Assembly: GCA_964461295.1 (NCBI GenBank)
Contig: CAYWTX010000679.1
Span: 1 to 8,865, forward strand
Length of the DNA: 8,865 nt
From: CAYWTX01 sp964461295
Lineage (GTDB): Bacteria > Planctomycetota > Phycisphaerae > SM23-33
Direction of reading: 5' to 3'
Shown here: positions 1 through 6,217 of the stretch, one piece after another
Numbering within the stretch: position 1 is the first letter of the stretch
Layout of the letters: every line of letters begins with the position of its first letter
The notes under the pieces: generated by a model
The model's database searches: none
Seen by the model: the letters and a program-made list of their open reading frames with translations, nothing else
What the model was told of the DNA's origin: nothing
Program-made: the position numbers and the translations under genes

Positions 1-797
1 ACGTCGATCAGGCGCGGGATGAACGCCCGGATCGAACCGCACACGTGCATGGCCGTCTTGGCGCCATGGCGGTGGGCCATGTCGAAGTACGCCCTGTACT
101 TCTCCGCGAACAGCCGGTCGAACGACCGCGGGCTGATGATCGGCCCTTCCTGCGTGCCCAGGTCCTCTCCGGACCAGACCAGGTCGATGCGTCCCTTTCC
201 GGCCTGCAGAACGCGCTCCACCTTGGTGTAGAACAACCGGAATCGTCGCTCGACGAGTTCCAGGAAGACCGGGTCTTCCGTGGCGACGTCCAGGAGCACC
301 TGCTCCTGGCCCCTGAGGCGGCCGATGCCGTTGAGGAAGTCCATGTGCCCGGCTCCGCCGGCGTAAAGGGCGTACGGGTCATTGGCAAGGCACTCGCCGG
401 GGACGTTGGCGGTGTCGTACCAGTCCGGCGACGGCTCGCGGCAGCGGGCGAGTTGCTTGACGTCGGTAATGTCGGCGTACGGCTGGTAGACGATGTCCTG
501 GAACACGCCCTCGACGTTGTGCAGCGTGCTCCATCGCTCGCCCCACAGCCCCTCGGTCGTGCCGTCGTCGAACTTGCGGAACGTCGGCCCGCGGTACTCC
601 GCTTCGATCCAGCGGAAGTCGTCGCCCAGGCGCTCGATCAGTTCGTTCGGCCCCGCCACGCCTAAGCGTTGGATCAACTGCTCGTTGACCGGGGCGACAG
701 CCACGTGCTTGACGGGAATGCGATCGTAGCCGGTGCGTGCCAGGCACGACAGGACACGCTGGCGGCTGGTCATGTCTCGGGCAGTCGCGTCCTTCAC
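1..797 (-). CDS. URO-D-superfamily protein, probable corrinoid/methyl-transferase-like (3' end outside window)
   Basis: The frame is open from a GTG at 797 to the window edge (265 codons plus 2 nt), so the C-terminus is missing. GTG is chosen because a GAGGAG Shine-Dalgarno (complement of 805-810) lies 7 nt upstream; an in-frame ATG at 773 (residue 9) is the alternative. The protein begins with the usual helix (TSRQRVLSCL) and the 'RIPVK' strand of URO-D-like proteins. It has WSGEDLGTQEGP near residues 208-219 and an AMHVCGSI motif near 249-256. His251-x-Cys253 matches the HxC zinc-ligand motif of MtaA/MtbA/CmuA-type cobamide methyltransferases; haem-pathway HemE lacks it. From the family, the likely role is methyl transfer between a corrinoid and a thiol or other acceptor in the cytoplasm. 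The real substrate cannot be read from the sequence. It diverges from the aldo/keto reductase across a 302-bp spacer. The second URO-D-like gene at 3363-4442 is a distant relative, not a recent duplicate. Confidence 0.88.
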   Translation of the reverse strand, partial: MKDATARDMTSRQRVLSCLARTGYDRIPVKHVAVAPVNEQLIQRLGVAGPNELIERLGDDFRWIEAEYRGPTFRKFDDGTTEGLWGERWSTLHNVEGVFQDIVYQPYADITDVKQLARCREPSPDWYDTANVPGECLANDPYALYAGGAGHMDFLNGIGRLRGQEQVLLDVATEDPVFLELVERRFRLFYTKVERVLQAGKGRIDLVWSGEDLGTQEGPIISPRSFDRLFAEKYRAYFDMAHRHGAKTAMHVCGSIRAFIPRLID

Positions 798-804
798 CAG
801 GGGT

Positions 805-810
805 CTCCTC
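805..810 (-). promoter_or_regulatory. Shine-Dalgarno GAGGAG deciding a GTG start
   Basis: The minus-strand hexamer GAGGAG ends 7 nt before the GTG at 797. The in-frame ATG at 773 has no comparable site, so the GTG is the better start for the URO-D-like gene. Confidence 0.6.
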
Positions 811-931
811 AGTTGGTCTTCTTCCGCAGGTCGCGGCAATGCACGCCGTCGGCGATGCAGAACGGGCGCCACCATTCCCGGCATCCGCGTCCGGTCGTTC
901 TGTCCAACACTGCGCCGTCTCGCGAGTATCC

Positions 932-953
932 TATGGATTACTGCCATTCCATA
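932..953. repeat. Inverted repeat TATGGA-N10-TCCATA
   Basis: The arms at 932-937 and 948-953 are exact reverse complements with 10 nt between them, about one helical turn from centre to centre. Such spacing suits a dimeric repressor operator. Six-base arms can occur by chance, so this is only a candidate. It lies next to the longer palindrome at 962-985. Confidence 0.35.
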
Positions 954-961
954 CGGCAAGT

Positions 962-985
962 CAATGCCCGTCCACACGGGCATTG
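962..985. promoter_or_regulatory. Perfect 10-bp inverted repeat, operator or hairpin candidate
   Basis: CAATGCCCGT (962-971) and ACGGGCATTG (976-985) are exact reverse complements around a 4-nt centre CCAC. No gene ends here, so a terminator role is unlikely. The site is 114 bp upstream of the reductase ATG and 164 bp upstream of the URO-D-like start. It could be an operator shared by the divergent pair, or a stem-loop in a 5' leader. The function is inferred from position and symmetry only. Confidence 0.5.
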
Positions 986-1099
986 GCGAACGGCTGCTGC
1001 CGGGCCCCCGAACCGAAATCTGCAGTCGGCGATTGCCCACTGCCGTTTGACGTGTTGAATGAACGTACGCAATCGTTTCCTTCTGTCAGGAGTTCGTCC

Positions 1100-2122
1100 A
1101 TGGAATTCCGTCGCTTGGGCAACACCGACATCGAAGTCTCGACCGTCTGCCAGGGCTGCTGGGCGCTGGTCGGCGGGGGGACGTGGGGCGAGCAGGACCG
1201 CGACCAGTCGGTCCGCACCATCCGCGCCGCCCTCGACGCCGGGATCAACTTCTTCGACACCGCGCCGCAGTATGGCAGCGGCGAGTCGGAGCGGCTTGTC
1301 GCCCGGGCCCTGGCCGACGTCCGCGACCGGGCCATCATCGCCACCAAGGTCAACCAGGAGGAACTGGCGCCGCGGCAACTCATCGCCTCGTGTGAGAAGA
1401 GTCTGCGGATGCTGGAGACCGACCACATCGACCTGCTGCAAATCCACTGGCCCAACCCCGACGTGCCCGTGGCCGACTCCATCGCCGCGATGCTCCGGCT
1501 CCAGGAGCAGGGGAAGGTGCGGGCGATCGGCGTGTCCAACTTCGGCCCGGCGTACATGCGCGACGCGCTCGCGGCCGGGGCGATCGTCAGCAACCAACTG
1601 TGCTACAGTCTGCTGTTCCGCGCGGTGGAGTACGAGATCCAGCCGTTGTGCCTGGAGCACGGCGTGGGGGTTCTGTGCTACAGCCCGTTGTGCCAGGGGT
1701 TGCTGACGGGCAAGTTCGACGAGCCGCGGGACGTGCCCGACGGGCGCGGGCGCACGCGGCTGTTCTCGCCCGCCCGGCCGCTGTCACGGCACAAGGAGCG
1801 GGGGTGCGAGCGGGAGTTGTTCGAGGCCATCGCCACGATTCGCGGCGTGTGCGACGGGCTCGGCAGAGCGATGGGTCACGTGGCGATGGCGTGGCTGCTG
1901 GCGCAGGGCGCCGTCACCAGCGTGATCGCCGGCGCCCGCACGCCTGAGCAGGCCCGCGACAACGCGGCCGCGGGCGGGCTGAAGCTGCCGCCGGACGCGA
2001 TCGCCGAACTCACGGCAGCGACGGAGTGGCTCAAGGAATACGTGGGACCCAACGCGGACTTCTGGCAGAGCAACTCGCGGTTGGACAAGCCGGCCCGCCC
2101 CCAAAAGAAGGGTGATGCCTGA
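1100..2122 (+). CDS. Aldo/keto reductase, 340 aa
   Basis: A cytoplasmic NAD(P)H-dependent oxidoreductase of the AKR superfamily, predicted to interconvert aldehydes or ketones and alcohols on a TIM barrel. The catalytic tetrad is visible: Asp53 (FFDTAP), Tyr58 (QYGSGES), Lys83 (IIATKV) and His116 (LLQIHWPNPD). The family signatures GVSNF (144-148) and SPLCQGLLTGKF (195-206) are also present, as is the cofactor-binding tail IAGARTPEQARDN (276-288), which corresponds to the phosphate-binding loop. The length of 340 residues is normal for the bacterial YajO/AKR12-like group. The ATG is chosen because AGGAG (1089-1093) lies 6 nt upstream and the conserved start RRLGNTDIEVS follows at once; the frame is open further upstream, but that part is not protein-like. 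The substrate is not predictable; sugar or glycoside relatives are common in planctomycetes. The gene stands alone, divergent from the URO-D-like gene and convergent with the PEP-CTERM gene. Confidence 0.95.
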   Translation: MEFRRLGNTDIEVSTVCQGCWALVGGGTWGEQDRDQSVRTIRAALDAGINFFDTAPQYGSGESERLVARALADVRDRAIIATKVNQEELAPRQLIASCEKSLRMLETDHIDLLQIHWPNPDVPVADSIAAMLRLQEQGKVRAIGVSNFGPAYMRDALAAGAIVSNQLCYSLLFRAVEYEIQPLCLEHGVGVLCYSPLCQGLLTGKFDEPRDVPDGRGRTRLFSPARPLSRHKERGCERELFEAIATIRGVCDGLGRAMGHVAMAWLLAQGAVTSVIAGARTPEQARDNAAAGGLKLPPDAIAELTAATEWLKEYVGPNADFWQSNSRLDKPARPQKKGDA

Positions 2123-2158
2123 ACGGGGAGTCCAGACATCACCTGAAGCTGCAAGCCC

Positions 2159-2183
2159 GGATGCAGCCTTGGCGGTTGCATCC
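2159..2183 (+). terminator. Stem-loop after aldo/keto reductase, terminator-like without U-tract
   Basis: GGATGCAGCC (2159-2168) pairs with GGTTGCATCC (2174-2183) around a 5-nt loop, giving 10 pairs including one G-U. It begins 37 nt after the reductase stop. No T-run follows, so it may act as a weak or Rho-assisted terminator, or only protect the mRNA 3' end. Confidence 0.45.
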
Positions 2184-2318
2184 CTGATGGGTAGCAGCGG
2201 AACGTCAATGAATGTCGATGCTTACACGGCTCTTCCAACGCAACGGAATTGGCGAATCAAGCTCTCTTTCCTGCTGCTCTTCCTGACTTTTCCTATTATC
2301 GGAGGTCCGGGACACGAA

Positions 2319-2348
2319 CTTAAGAGAAAAACAGGGGAATCTCTTAGG
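2319..2348. repeat. Imperfect inverted repeat, 9-bp arms
   Basis: CTTAAGAGA (2319-2327) pairs with TCTCTTAGG (2340-2348) with one G-U pair around a 12-nt A/G-rich loop. It directly follows the CGGGACACGAA string and may be part of the same repeat debris. Confidence 0.4.
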
Positions 2349-2371
2349 GCCGGATTGGGGGTTCGGCGTAG

Positions 2372-2412
2372 ACATATGTCTGCCCCACTATAGGTCGGGG
2401 CAGACATCATGT
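2372..2412. terminator. Long stem-loop between convergent genes, possible bidirectional terminator or REP-like element
   Basis: TGTCTGCCCC (2377-2386) and GGGGCAGACA (2397-2406) are exact reverse complements around a 10-nt loop. The stem extends by five more pairs (2372-2376 with 2407 and 2409-2412) with a single bulged C at 2408, giving about 15 pairs. It lies 48 bp beyond the PEP-CTERM stop and 249 bp beyond the reductase stop. No T-tract follows on either strand, so the terminator role is inferred from position and a repeat-element origin is equally possible. Confidence 0.5.
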
Positions 2413-2460
2413 GTGGAAGGGCGTCCAGAACTATGCACTCTACCAGGGGGAGGAGCAGCC

Positions 2461-3111
2461 TCACACCGCCTGGCGCATTCGCCGCCGCCGCCGGGCAACC
2501 ATCAGCAGGCCGCCGAGGGCAAGCGTGACCATGGCTGTCGGCTCCGGGACGTCGGACCCCTGGACCTGTATCAGGATGTCCTGGTTGTTCAGGCCGTCGA
2601 GGATCATGTAGGTGCTCTGCGGCGAGTAGGATCCCACCGTCTCGGCCAGCCAGTCGTTGGCCAAGTTGGCGGCGGCGTCATTGCTGGTGATGGTGAACGA
2701 GCCGTCAGTGACGCTGAACGTGTTGCAGGTCTCGTACATCAGTTCCCACATGGCGGCCTGCATTGCGGCGGCCGATGTGTTGTTGACCACTTCATCGACG
2801 TACGTCTCGAACAGCCAGGCCAACTGTTGGCCACGGGGCAGTTCCAGGACGTTTCGCGGCGTGACATCGCCGGATGCGGCATAGTGGTCCAGGTCGATGC
2901 AGTATCCGGCGAAGTTGGTCTGGTTCCAGGTCACGAGCATCTGGCCAGCCGGCACCGACCAGCCGTCGGCCATGCGACCCGGTGCGTGAATCCGGACCGT
3001 TGAGTGATATCCCAGGCCGTTGTACGTTATCGGGCTCGCGGATGCGACCGAGGAGAGACCCGCCAGGGCGATCAGCGACAGCAGAACCTTCGTGACTTGA
3101 GTGCGATCCAT
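2461..3111 (-). CDS. PEP-CTERM secreted protein with thioester-domain-like motifs, 216 aa
   Basis: An exported protein with a signal peptide at residues 1-26 (hydrophobic LLSLIALAGLSSVASA) and a C-terminal PEP-CTERM signal at 188-216: VPEPTAMV, a hydrophobic stretch LALGGLLMVA, then RRRRRMR. By family knowledge, exosortase cuts this signal and the protein is placed at the cell surface or in the extracellular matrix. In the mature part, GYCIDL (Cys71) and AMQAAMWE (Gln118) match the two halves of bacterial surface thioester domains: Tyr-Cys-hydrophobic-acid, and hydrophobic-Gln-x-x-hydrophobic-aromatic. An internal Cys71-Gln118 thioester could bind host or matrix amines covalently. This function is inferred. 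The start is supported by GGAGG (complement of 3118-3122) 6 nt before the ATG. No exosortase is in the window. The gene is downstream of the URO-D-like gene with a 251-bp gap, so it is probably transcribed separately. Confidence 0.88.
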   Translation of the reverse strand: MDRTQVTKVLLSLIALAGLSSVASASPITYNGLGYHSTVRIHAPGRMADGWSVPAGQMLVTWNQTNFAGYCIDLDHYAASGDVTPRNVLELPRGQQLAWLFETYVDEVVNNTSAAAMQAAMWELMYETCNTFSVTDGSFTITSNDAAANLANDWLAETVGSYSPQSTYMILDGLNNQDILIQVQGSDVPEPTAMVTLALGGLLMVARRRRRMRQAV

Positions 3112-3220
3112 TGTTGGCCTCCAGAGCCTATGTGGGTCGTTGAGTTCCAGTACCGGGGGGAACCTACGATCCAGGTCCTGGGCGGGCCAATTTACCTCGA
3201 AGAATCAAGACGCCTCCCTC

Positions 3221-3363
3221 AGCTCGACTTCTGCCGGTTCCGGTAAGCGAGATCCGTAAGTTACTACGCTATAGACTGTTATGCCCTCAAGGGCCGCGGC
3301 GGAATGTGTTGTCCCAATCCCTTATTTGACAAAAGATTGTGAGAAAACGGCAGAAGTCGAGCT
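3221..3363. repeat. 16-bp exact inverted repeat bracketing 111 bp
   Basis: AGCTCGACTTCTGCCG (3221-3236) recurs as its exact reverse complement at 3348-3363. The right arm touches the stop codon (3363-3365) of the URO-D-like gene; the left arm lies 110 bp upstream of the PEP-CTERM start. The enclosed 111 bp are more AT-rich than the neighbourhood and contain no gene; a small palindrome GCCCT-CA-AGGGC lies at 3283-3294. It could be a MITE-like insert with 16-bp ends, or a long-range stem in a transcript. No clear target-site duplication is seen. Confidence 0.6.
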
Positions 3364-4442
3364 CAGTCCGCCCCGTACTTCTCCAGGAACCGCAACGCCT
3401 CATCCCTCCGCTCCGAGGGGACCCAGGCGCCCATCAGCAGCCCCTTGGCCGTGCCAAGCTTGTCCACCAAGCGGTCGAAGTCTTCCATGCCGCCGAAGAA
3501 CTGGGCGAGTTTCCCGGCCGCGAGGACGCGATGGAACACCTCCGGCCACTGCGACGGCGGCTTGAGGCCTTCGCCGGGCACCCATTGGATGCCGCCCAGT
3601 TCCGGGATGCTCAGCAGCGAGTCCAGGTGCGGCAGGGCGCCGATGCCATCCAGGTGGTAGAACGAGTTGGTCAGCCGGCGGCACGTCGCGGCCAGTTCGG
3701 GCTTGACGAACTCGTCGAACATGGCCGTGGAGATCATGTAGCAGAAATCGCATTGGAGCATGTAATAGGGCCGCGGCGAGTAGATGCCCGCCCAGGCGCT
3801 GTAGCCGGGGTTGGTCGGCTGGAGGATGCGGTTGAAGTGGTCGAACGCCGCGTGCCAGGACTCGTGGGCTTCCCACGTCACGCGTTTGACTTCCGCGGGG
3901 TGGTCGTAGAGGTCCAGCAGCAACTTCTCCGATGGTCGGAACGTGCTCACAATGTCGAGGTTGCCGCCGAGGTCGGTCATGCCCACCTGCGCCAAGCCCT
4001 GCCAGCGTCGCTGCGCGGCGGCCATGATCTCGCCGATCCGCCGCATCCACGGATGCGACAGGTCGGCCGCCAGGTGCAGCTCGGCGATCTCGCGATCGCC
4101 GGGCGGGTGGAACCACACCGTGTTCTCATCCGGCTGCGGACGCGCGCCCAGGGCGACGGCCAGTACGCCGGGCCCGAAGTCCGGCCAGACGCAGGGGAAG
4201 GCATCGCCGAGGTACTCGCTGCACGAAAGGGAGTAGTCCCAGACGTCGACGACTTCCTCGGCTGGGATGGCCAAGTCGTAGTGGGCCGTGCGGGATTTGC
4301 GCGGCTGCCGGGGCTTGTCGCGCCCGGGATCGCGCCCGCCGACGGTCATGCGGACGATGGGGCGATCGAGCTGGTGCGCCCACCACGCGGTGTACGTTTC
4401 GCGGACCTTCGCCCATCGCTGCGGTGTGAAGTCAATCGCCAT
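3363..4442 (-). CDS. URO-D-superfamily-like protein, 359 aa, lacking the HxC zinc motif
   Basis: A soluble TIM-barrel protein with the hallmarks of a planctomycete-type group of uroporphyrinogen-decarboxylase-like proteins: the N-terminal RWAKVRETYTAWWAHQLDRP with 'DRPIV' strand, LQCDFCYMISTAMFDEFVKP (229-248), then FYHLDGIGALPHLDSLL (261-277) and IQWVPGEG (285-292). The His-x-Cys zinc motif of corrinoid methyltransferases is replaced by His263-Leu-Asp265, so a classical zinc-thiolate methyltransferase reaction is unlikely. The substrate and reaction are unknown. The protein is close to the full family length. The ATG at 4442 has GGAG (complement of 4449-4452) 6 nt upstream. The gene follows the glycosyltransferase on the same strand with a 128-bp gap; co-transcription is possible but unproven. 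The annotation name 'uroporphyrinogen decarboxylase' would mislead, because a haem-pathway role is not supported. Confidence 0.88.
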   Translation of the reverse strand: MAIDFTPQRWAKVRETYTAWWAHQLDRPIVRMTVGGRDPGRDKPRQPRKSRTAHYDLAIPAEEVVDVWDYSLSCSEYLGDAFPCVWPDFGPGVLAVALGARPQPDENTVWFHPPGDREIAELHLAADLSHPWMRRIGEIMAAAQRRWQGLAQVGMTDLGGNLDIVSTFRPSEKLLLDLYDHPAEVKRVTWEAHESWHAAFDHFNRILQPTNPGYSAWAGIYSPRPYYMLQCDFCYMISTAMFDEFVKPELAATCRRLTNSFYHLDGIGALPHLDSLLSIPELGGIQWVPGEGLKPPSQWPEVFHRVLAAGKLAQFFGGMEDFDRLVDKLGTAKGLLMGAWVPSERRDEALRFLEKYGAD

Positions 4443-4570
4443 CGGCGGCTCCAGTTCGTGGTTGAACGAACGGTTGTAGTCGTTCCGATGGCGCAGGTCA
4501 AGGCATCGAGCCCGGGGTCGGCGTCGGCTTGCCCTCGAGCGGTCTTCGCCGAGGCGCCCCCGCCCCGCCG
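4443..4570. other. Spacer between URO-D-like and glycosyltransferase genes
   Basis: These 128 bp hold no gene. The only structure I see is a 6-bp inverted repeat, GAACGA/TCGTTC, around 4466-4487, too short to name. No clear terminator or promoter is visible. Confidence 0.4.
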
Positions 4571-6217
4571 TCAGGCTTCCCGCGCCCGCGCCGCCCGCGC
4601 GAGGATTGCCGCCGCGACGAACAGCAGCAGGAAGCAGCCCAGCAGCGGGCCGTACGCGTCGATGATGTCGACCTGCCTTTCGGCGGCCTTGGCGGCCAGG
4701 CCGGCAAGGCGGCCGATGCCGGCGATCAGTTCGTTCCGCAGGGCGAGCAGGACGACACCGACGGCAATGACCAGTCCCATCGCGACGCGGCGGGTCCGCC
4801 GCGGGATGTCCGCGTTGCCCAAGGCCGCCCAGATCGCCACGGTGGCGGGCAGGAGCACGGCTGCGTGATGCTGCCAGGTCCGCTGGTTGAGCAGGAGCAT
4901 GGCCAGGACGATCAGCGCGTAGTGGAGGCTGCGGCGGGCGTCGTCGCGGGGCAGCCTGCGCCAGCCGATGGCCCAGAACAGGAAGGCGACGACGACGATC
5001 TGGGCGGCCCGCAGGAGCCAGCGCGCGTTCTGCTCGCTCAGCGGCACGAGGGTGATCCAGCGGTTGGCGGGGATGGACGGGTCGCGGCTGCAGAGGGCCA
5101 CGTGCCGCGAGTAGTGCGGCTCATCGTCGGGACCCCAGAAGATGTCGCCGTTGGGGCCGTCGAGGAAGTAGCGGCTGACGGCGCCGGACAGCGATTGGTT
5201 GATGTGGACGGGATACCATGCGCCTCGGGTCAGCCCGGGCAGGATCAGGTTGTCCAGCCAGGTGCCGGTGAGCGTGGCGTAGCGTTGCGGCCCGACGACA
5301 GCGGCGGGGGCGACCACCAGCAGAGCCGCCAGCGAGACGACCGTGCCGGCCAGGAGGCGCCAGTTCCGCTGCCAGACCCAGTACAGCAGGAACAGGGCGG
5401 GAGTCAGCTTGATGCAGATGGCCAGGGCCAGCGGCAGGCCGGCGAGGGTGTCGCGCCCGCGGCGGTACAGCCAGAGGTGCAGCACGATGGCCCCGAGGGC
5501 GAAGATGTTGGTGTTCCCGTGCTGCACGTCGCCGACGAGGAAGACCAGCGCCCACAAGACGCCCAGGGCAAGGGCGAGGGGGGGGAGGGGAGAGGCAAAG
5601 GCAGCATCGCCGCGAAGCAACCTGCCCGCGGGCGCCGCTCCATGGTGGTCGCCCGTGGTCCTGGGCTGCCAACCGCTCACCAGTTGTGCGCACATCCACA
5701 CCGACAGGGCGATCATCGCCAGCTTCAGCAGGTTGTACGTGGCGGCCATCAGCCAGGGCGGCATCAGGCCAAACGGCGTCAGCAGCAGCACGGTTGGCGG
5801 GCTGTTGGGGTGCATGTAGACGCGGCCGAGCCAGGCGGAATCGGTGCGGGGCGCCGGAGGCGAGGCGTTGGGGTCCGGCGGGGGAAACTCGTAGATGTTG
5901 TACCCGGCCCAGAACTGGGTGACGGCCTCGCGCCATCGCCCGACGGCGCCCTTGGAGTCCTCCGGCCGCTGCGGCCCGCCGGCCAGCCCGGCGGCGGGCG
6001 TCCAGTCGGGGTTCTCGCGGTCGAACCGCTGGGCCTGGCGGTCGCGCTTCATGGTGCCGACCTGGAACTGCACGGCCGCGGCGGCGATCGCGGCGCCCAC
6101 GATCGCCCAGACCACGACGCGCAGGACGGTTGCCCGCCTGCGCGCGGCGGGGTCGTGCGGCAGGGCCATTGCTGTCGGCGGGCGGTTGGGGTTGTCACCG
6201 GCGTGGTCGGGCATCAT
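4571..6217 (-). CDS. GT87/DUF2029-type polytopic membrane glycosyltransferase, 548 aa
   Basis: An integral membrane protein with about 10-12 hydrophobic segments. It resembles the DUF2029/GT87 family, which moves mannose or another sugar from polyprenyl-phosphate donors on the outer face of the cytoplasmic membrane. Family-like features, numbered from the ATG at 6217, are AGYNIYEFPPP (104-114) in the first large loop, YMHPNSPPTVLLLTPFGLMP (134-153), GNTNIFALG (234-242) before a membrane helix, and GLPLALAICIKLTPALFLLY (260-279), the typical 'AxxIKltP' helix. The frame is open up to an ATG at 6430, but those 71 extra codons look like translated noncoding DNA. The tandem ATGATG at 6217/6214 directly precedes the polar start and first helix (about residues 31-50). 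A TATACT box lies 4 nt upstream, which suggests leaderless translation. A low-complexity cytoplasmic or periplasmic loop (about 184-212) is encoded by a C8-containing polypyrimidine tract and looks inserted. The natural sugar and acceptor are unknown. Confidence 0.85.
   Translation of the reverse strand: MMPDHAGDNPNRPPTAMALPHDPAARRRATVLRVVVWAIVGAAIAAAAVQFQVGTMKRDRQAQRFDRENPDWTPAAGLAGGPQRPEDSKGAVGRWREAVTQFWAGYNIYEFPPPDPNASPPAPRTDSAWLGRVYMHPNSPPTVLLLTPFGLMPPWLMAATYNLLKLAMIALSVWMCAQLVSGWQPRTTGDHHGAAPAGRLLRGDAAFASPLPPLALALGVLWALVFLVGDVQHGNTNIFALGAIVLHLWLYRRGRDTLAGLPLALAICIKLTPALFLLYWVWQRNWRLLAGTVVSLAALLVVAPAAVVGPQRYATLTGTWLDNLILPGLTRGAWYPVHINQSLSGAVSRYFLDGPNGDIFWGPDDEPHYSRHVALCSRDPSIPANRWITLVPLSEQNARWLLRAAQIVVVAFLFWAIGWRRLPRDDARRSLHYALIVLAMLLLNQRTWQHHAAVLLPATVAIWAALGNADIPRRTRRVAMGLVIAVGVVLLALRNELIAGIGRLAGLAAKAAERQVDIIDAYGPLLGCFLLLFVAAAILARAARAREA
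5566..5590 (+). other. G-quadruplex-type motif on the template strand of the glycosyltransferase gene
   Basis: The plus strand carries four G-tracts (G3 5566-5568, G3 5572-5574, G8 5578-5585, G4 5587-5590) with loops of 3, 3 and 1 nt, which fits the intramolecular quadruplex rule. It is inside the coding region, on the strand that serves as template. The G8 run is also a place where sequencing or replication slippage could break the frame, but the frame is intact here. Confidence 0.55.

Larger units (their letters stand above)
798..1099. other. Divergent intergenic region, no gene
   Basis: These 302 bp separate the starts of two divergently transcribed genes. Open frames crossing it show no protein-like composition and no ribosome-binding site. 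It holds two inverted repeats, at 932-953 and 962-985, described separately. I could not find a convincing -35/-10 pair for either gene. TTGACG at about 1055 (plus strand) and TTGACT at about 960 (minus strand) are isolated -35-like hexamers without good -10 partners. Confidence 0.6.
2123..2460. other. Convergent intergenic region with hairpins and possible repeat debris
   Basis: These 338 bp lie between the stops of the reductase (+) and the PEP-CTERM gene (-). Short open frames here lack ribosome-binding sites and recognisable protein features. There are three stem-loops, at 2159-2183, 2319-2348 and 2372-2412. The strings GTCCGGGACACGAACTTAAG (2305-2324) and GGGGCAGACA (2397-2406) resemble the GGGACAC- and GGGGACAGAC-type sequences that I associate with REP/RAYT-type intergenic repeats in environmental genomes. 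That resemblance is from memory and unverified. No transposase is present. Confidence 0.5.

Noticed and set aside
45..665. 206-codon open frame on the plus strand
   Set aside because: It is antisense to the URO-D-like gene, whose minus-strand frame has clear family motifs and a good ribosome-binding site. The plus-strand product is Val/Ala/Arg-rich and resembles nothing.
737..1099. 121-codon N-terminal extension of the aldo/keto reductase
   Set aside because: It overlaps the start of the divergent URO-D-like gene and is not protein-like. AKR homology begins exactly at the ATG at 1100, which has an AGGAG site.
2112..2393. 93-codon plus-strand frame overlapping the reductase stop
   Set aside because: No ribosome-binding site and no recognisable domain. 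It runs through the hairpins of the convergent spacer, and its short hydrophobic stretch is not followed by a usable signal-peptide site.
2222..2464. 80-codon minus-strand frame overlapping the PEP-CTERM stop
   Set aside because: It reads through the same hairpins, with mixed composition and no domain or ribosome-binding support.
3112..3362. Cobalamin riboswitch suspected because of the nearby URO-D-like (corrinoid-type) genes
   Set aside because: I could not find the B12-box core or the expected stem pattern in this spacer, and it lies upstream of the PEP-CTERM gene instead of a corrinoid gene.
3112..3362. Sigma-54 promoter (TGGCAC-N5-TTGC), expected for some PEP-CTERM genes
   Set aside because: No acceptable -24/-12 pair is present on the minus strand.
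3339..4868. 509-codon plus-strand frame
   Set aside because: It is antisense to two well-supported minus-strand genes. Long open antisense frames are normal at this GC content.
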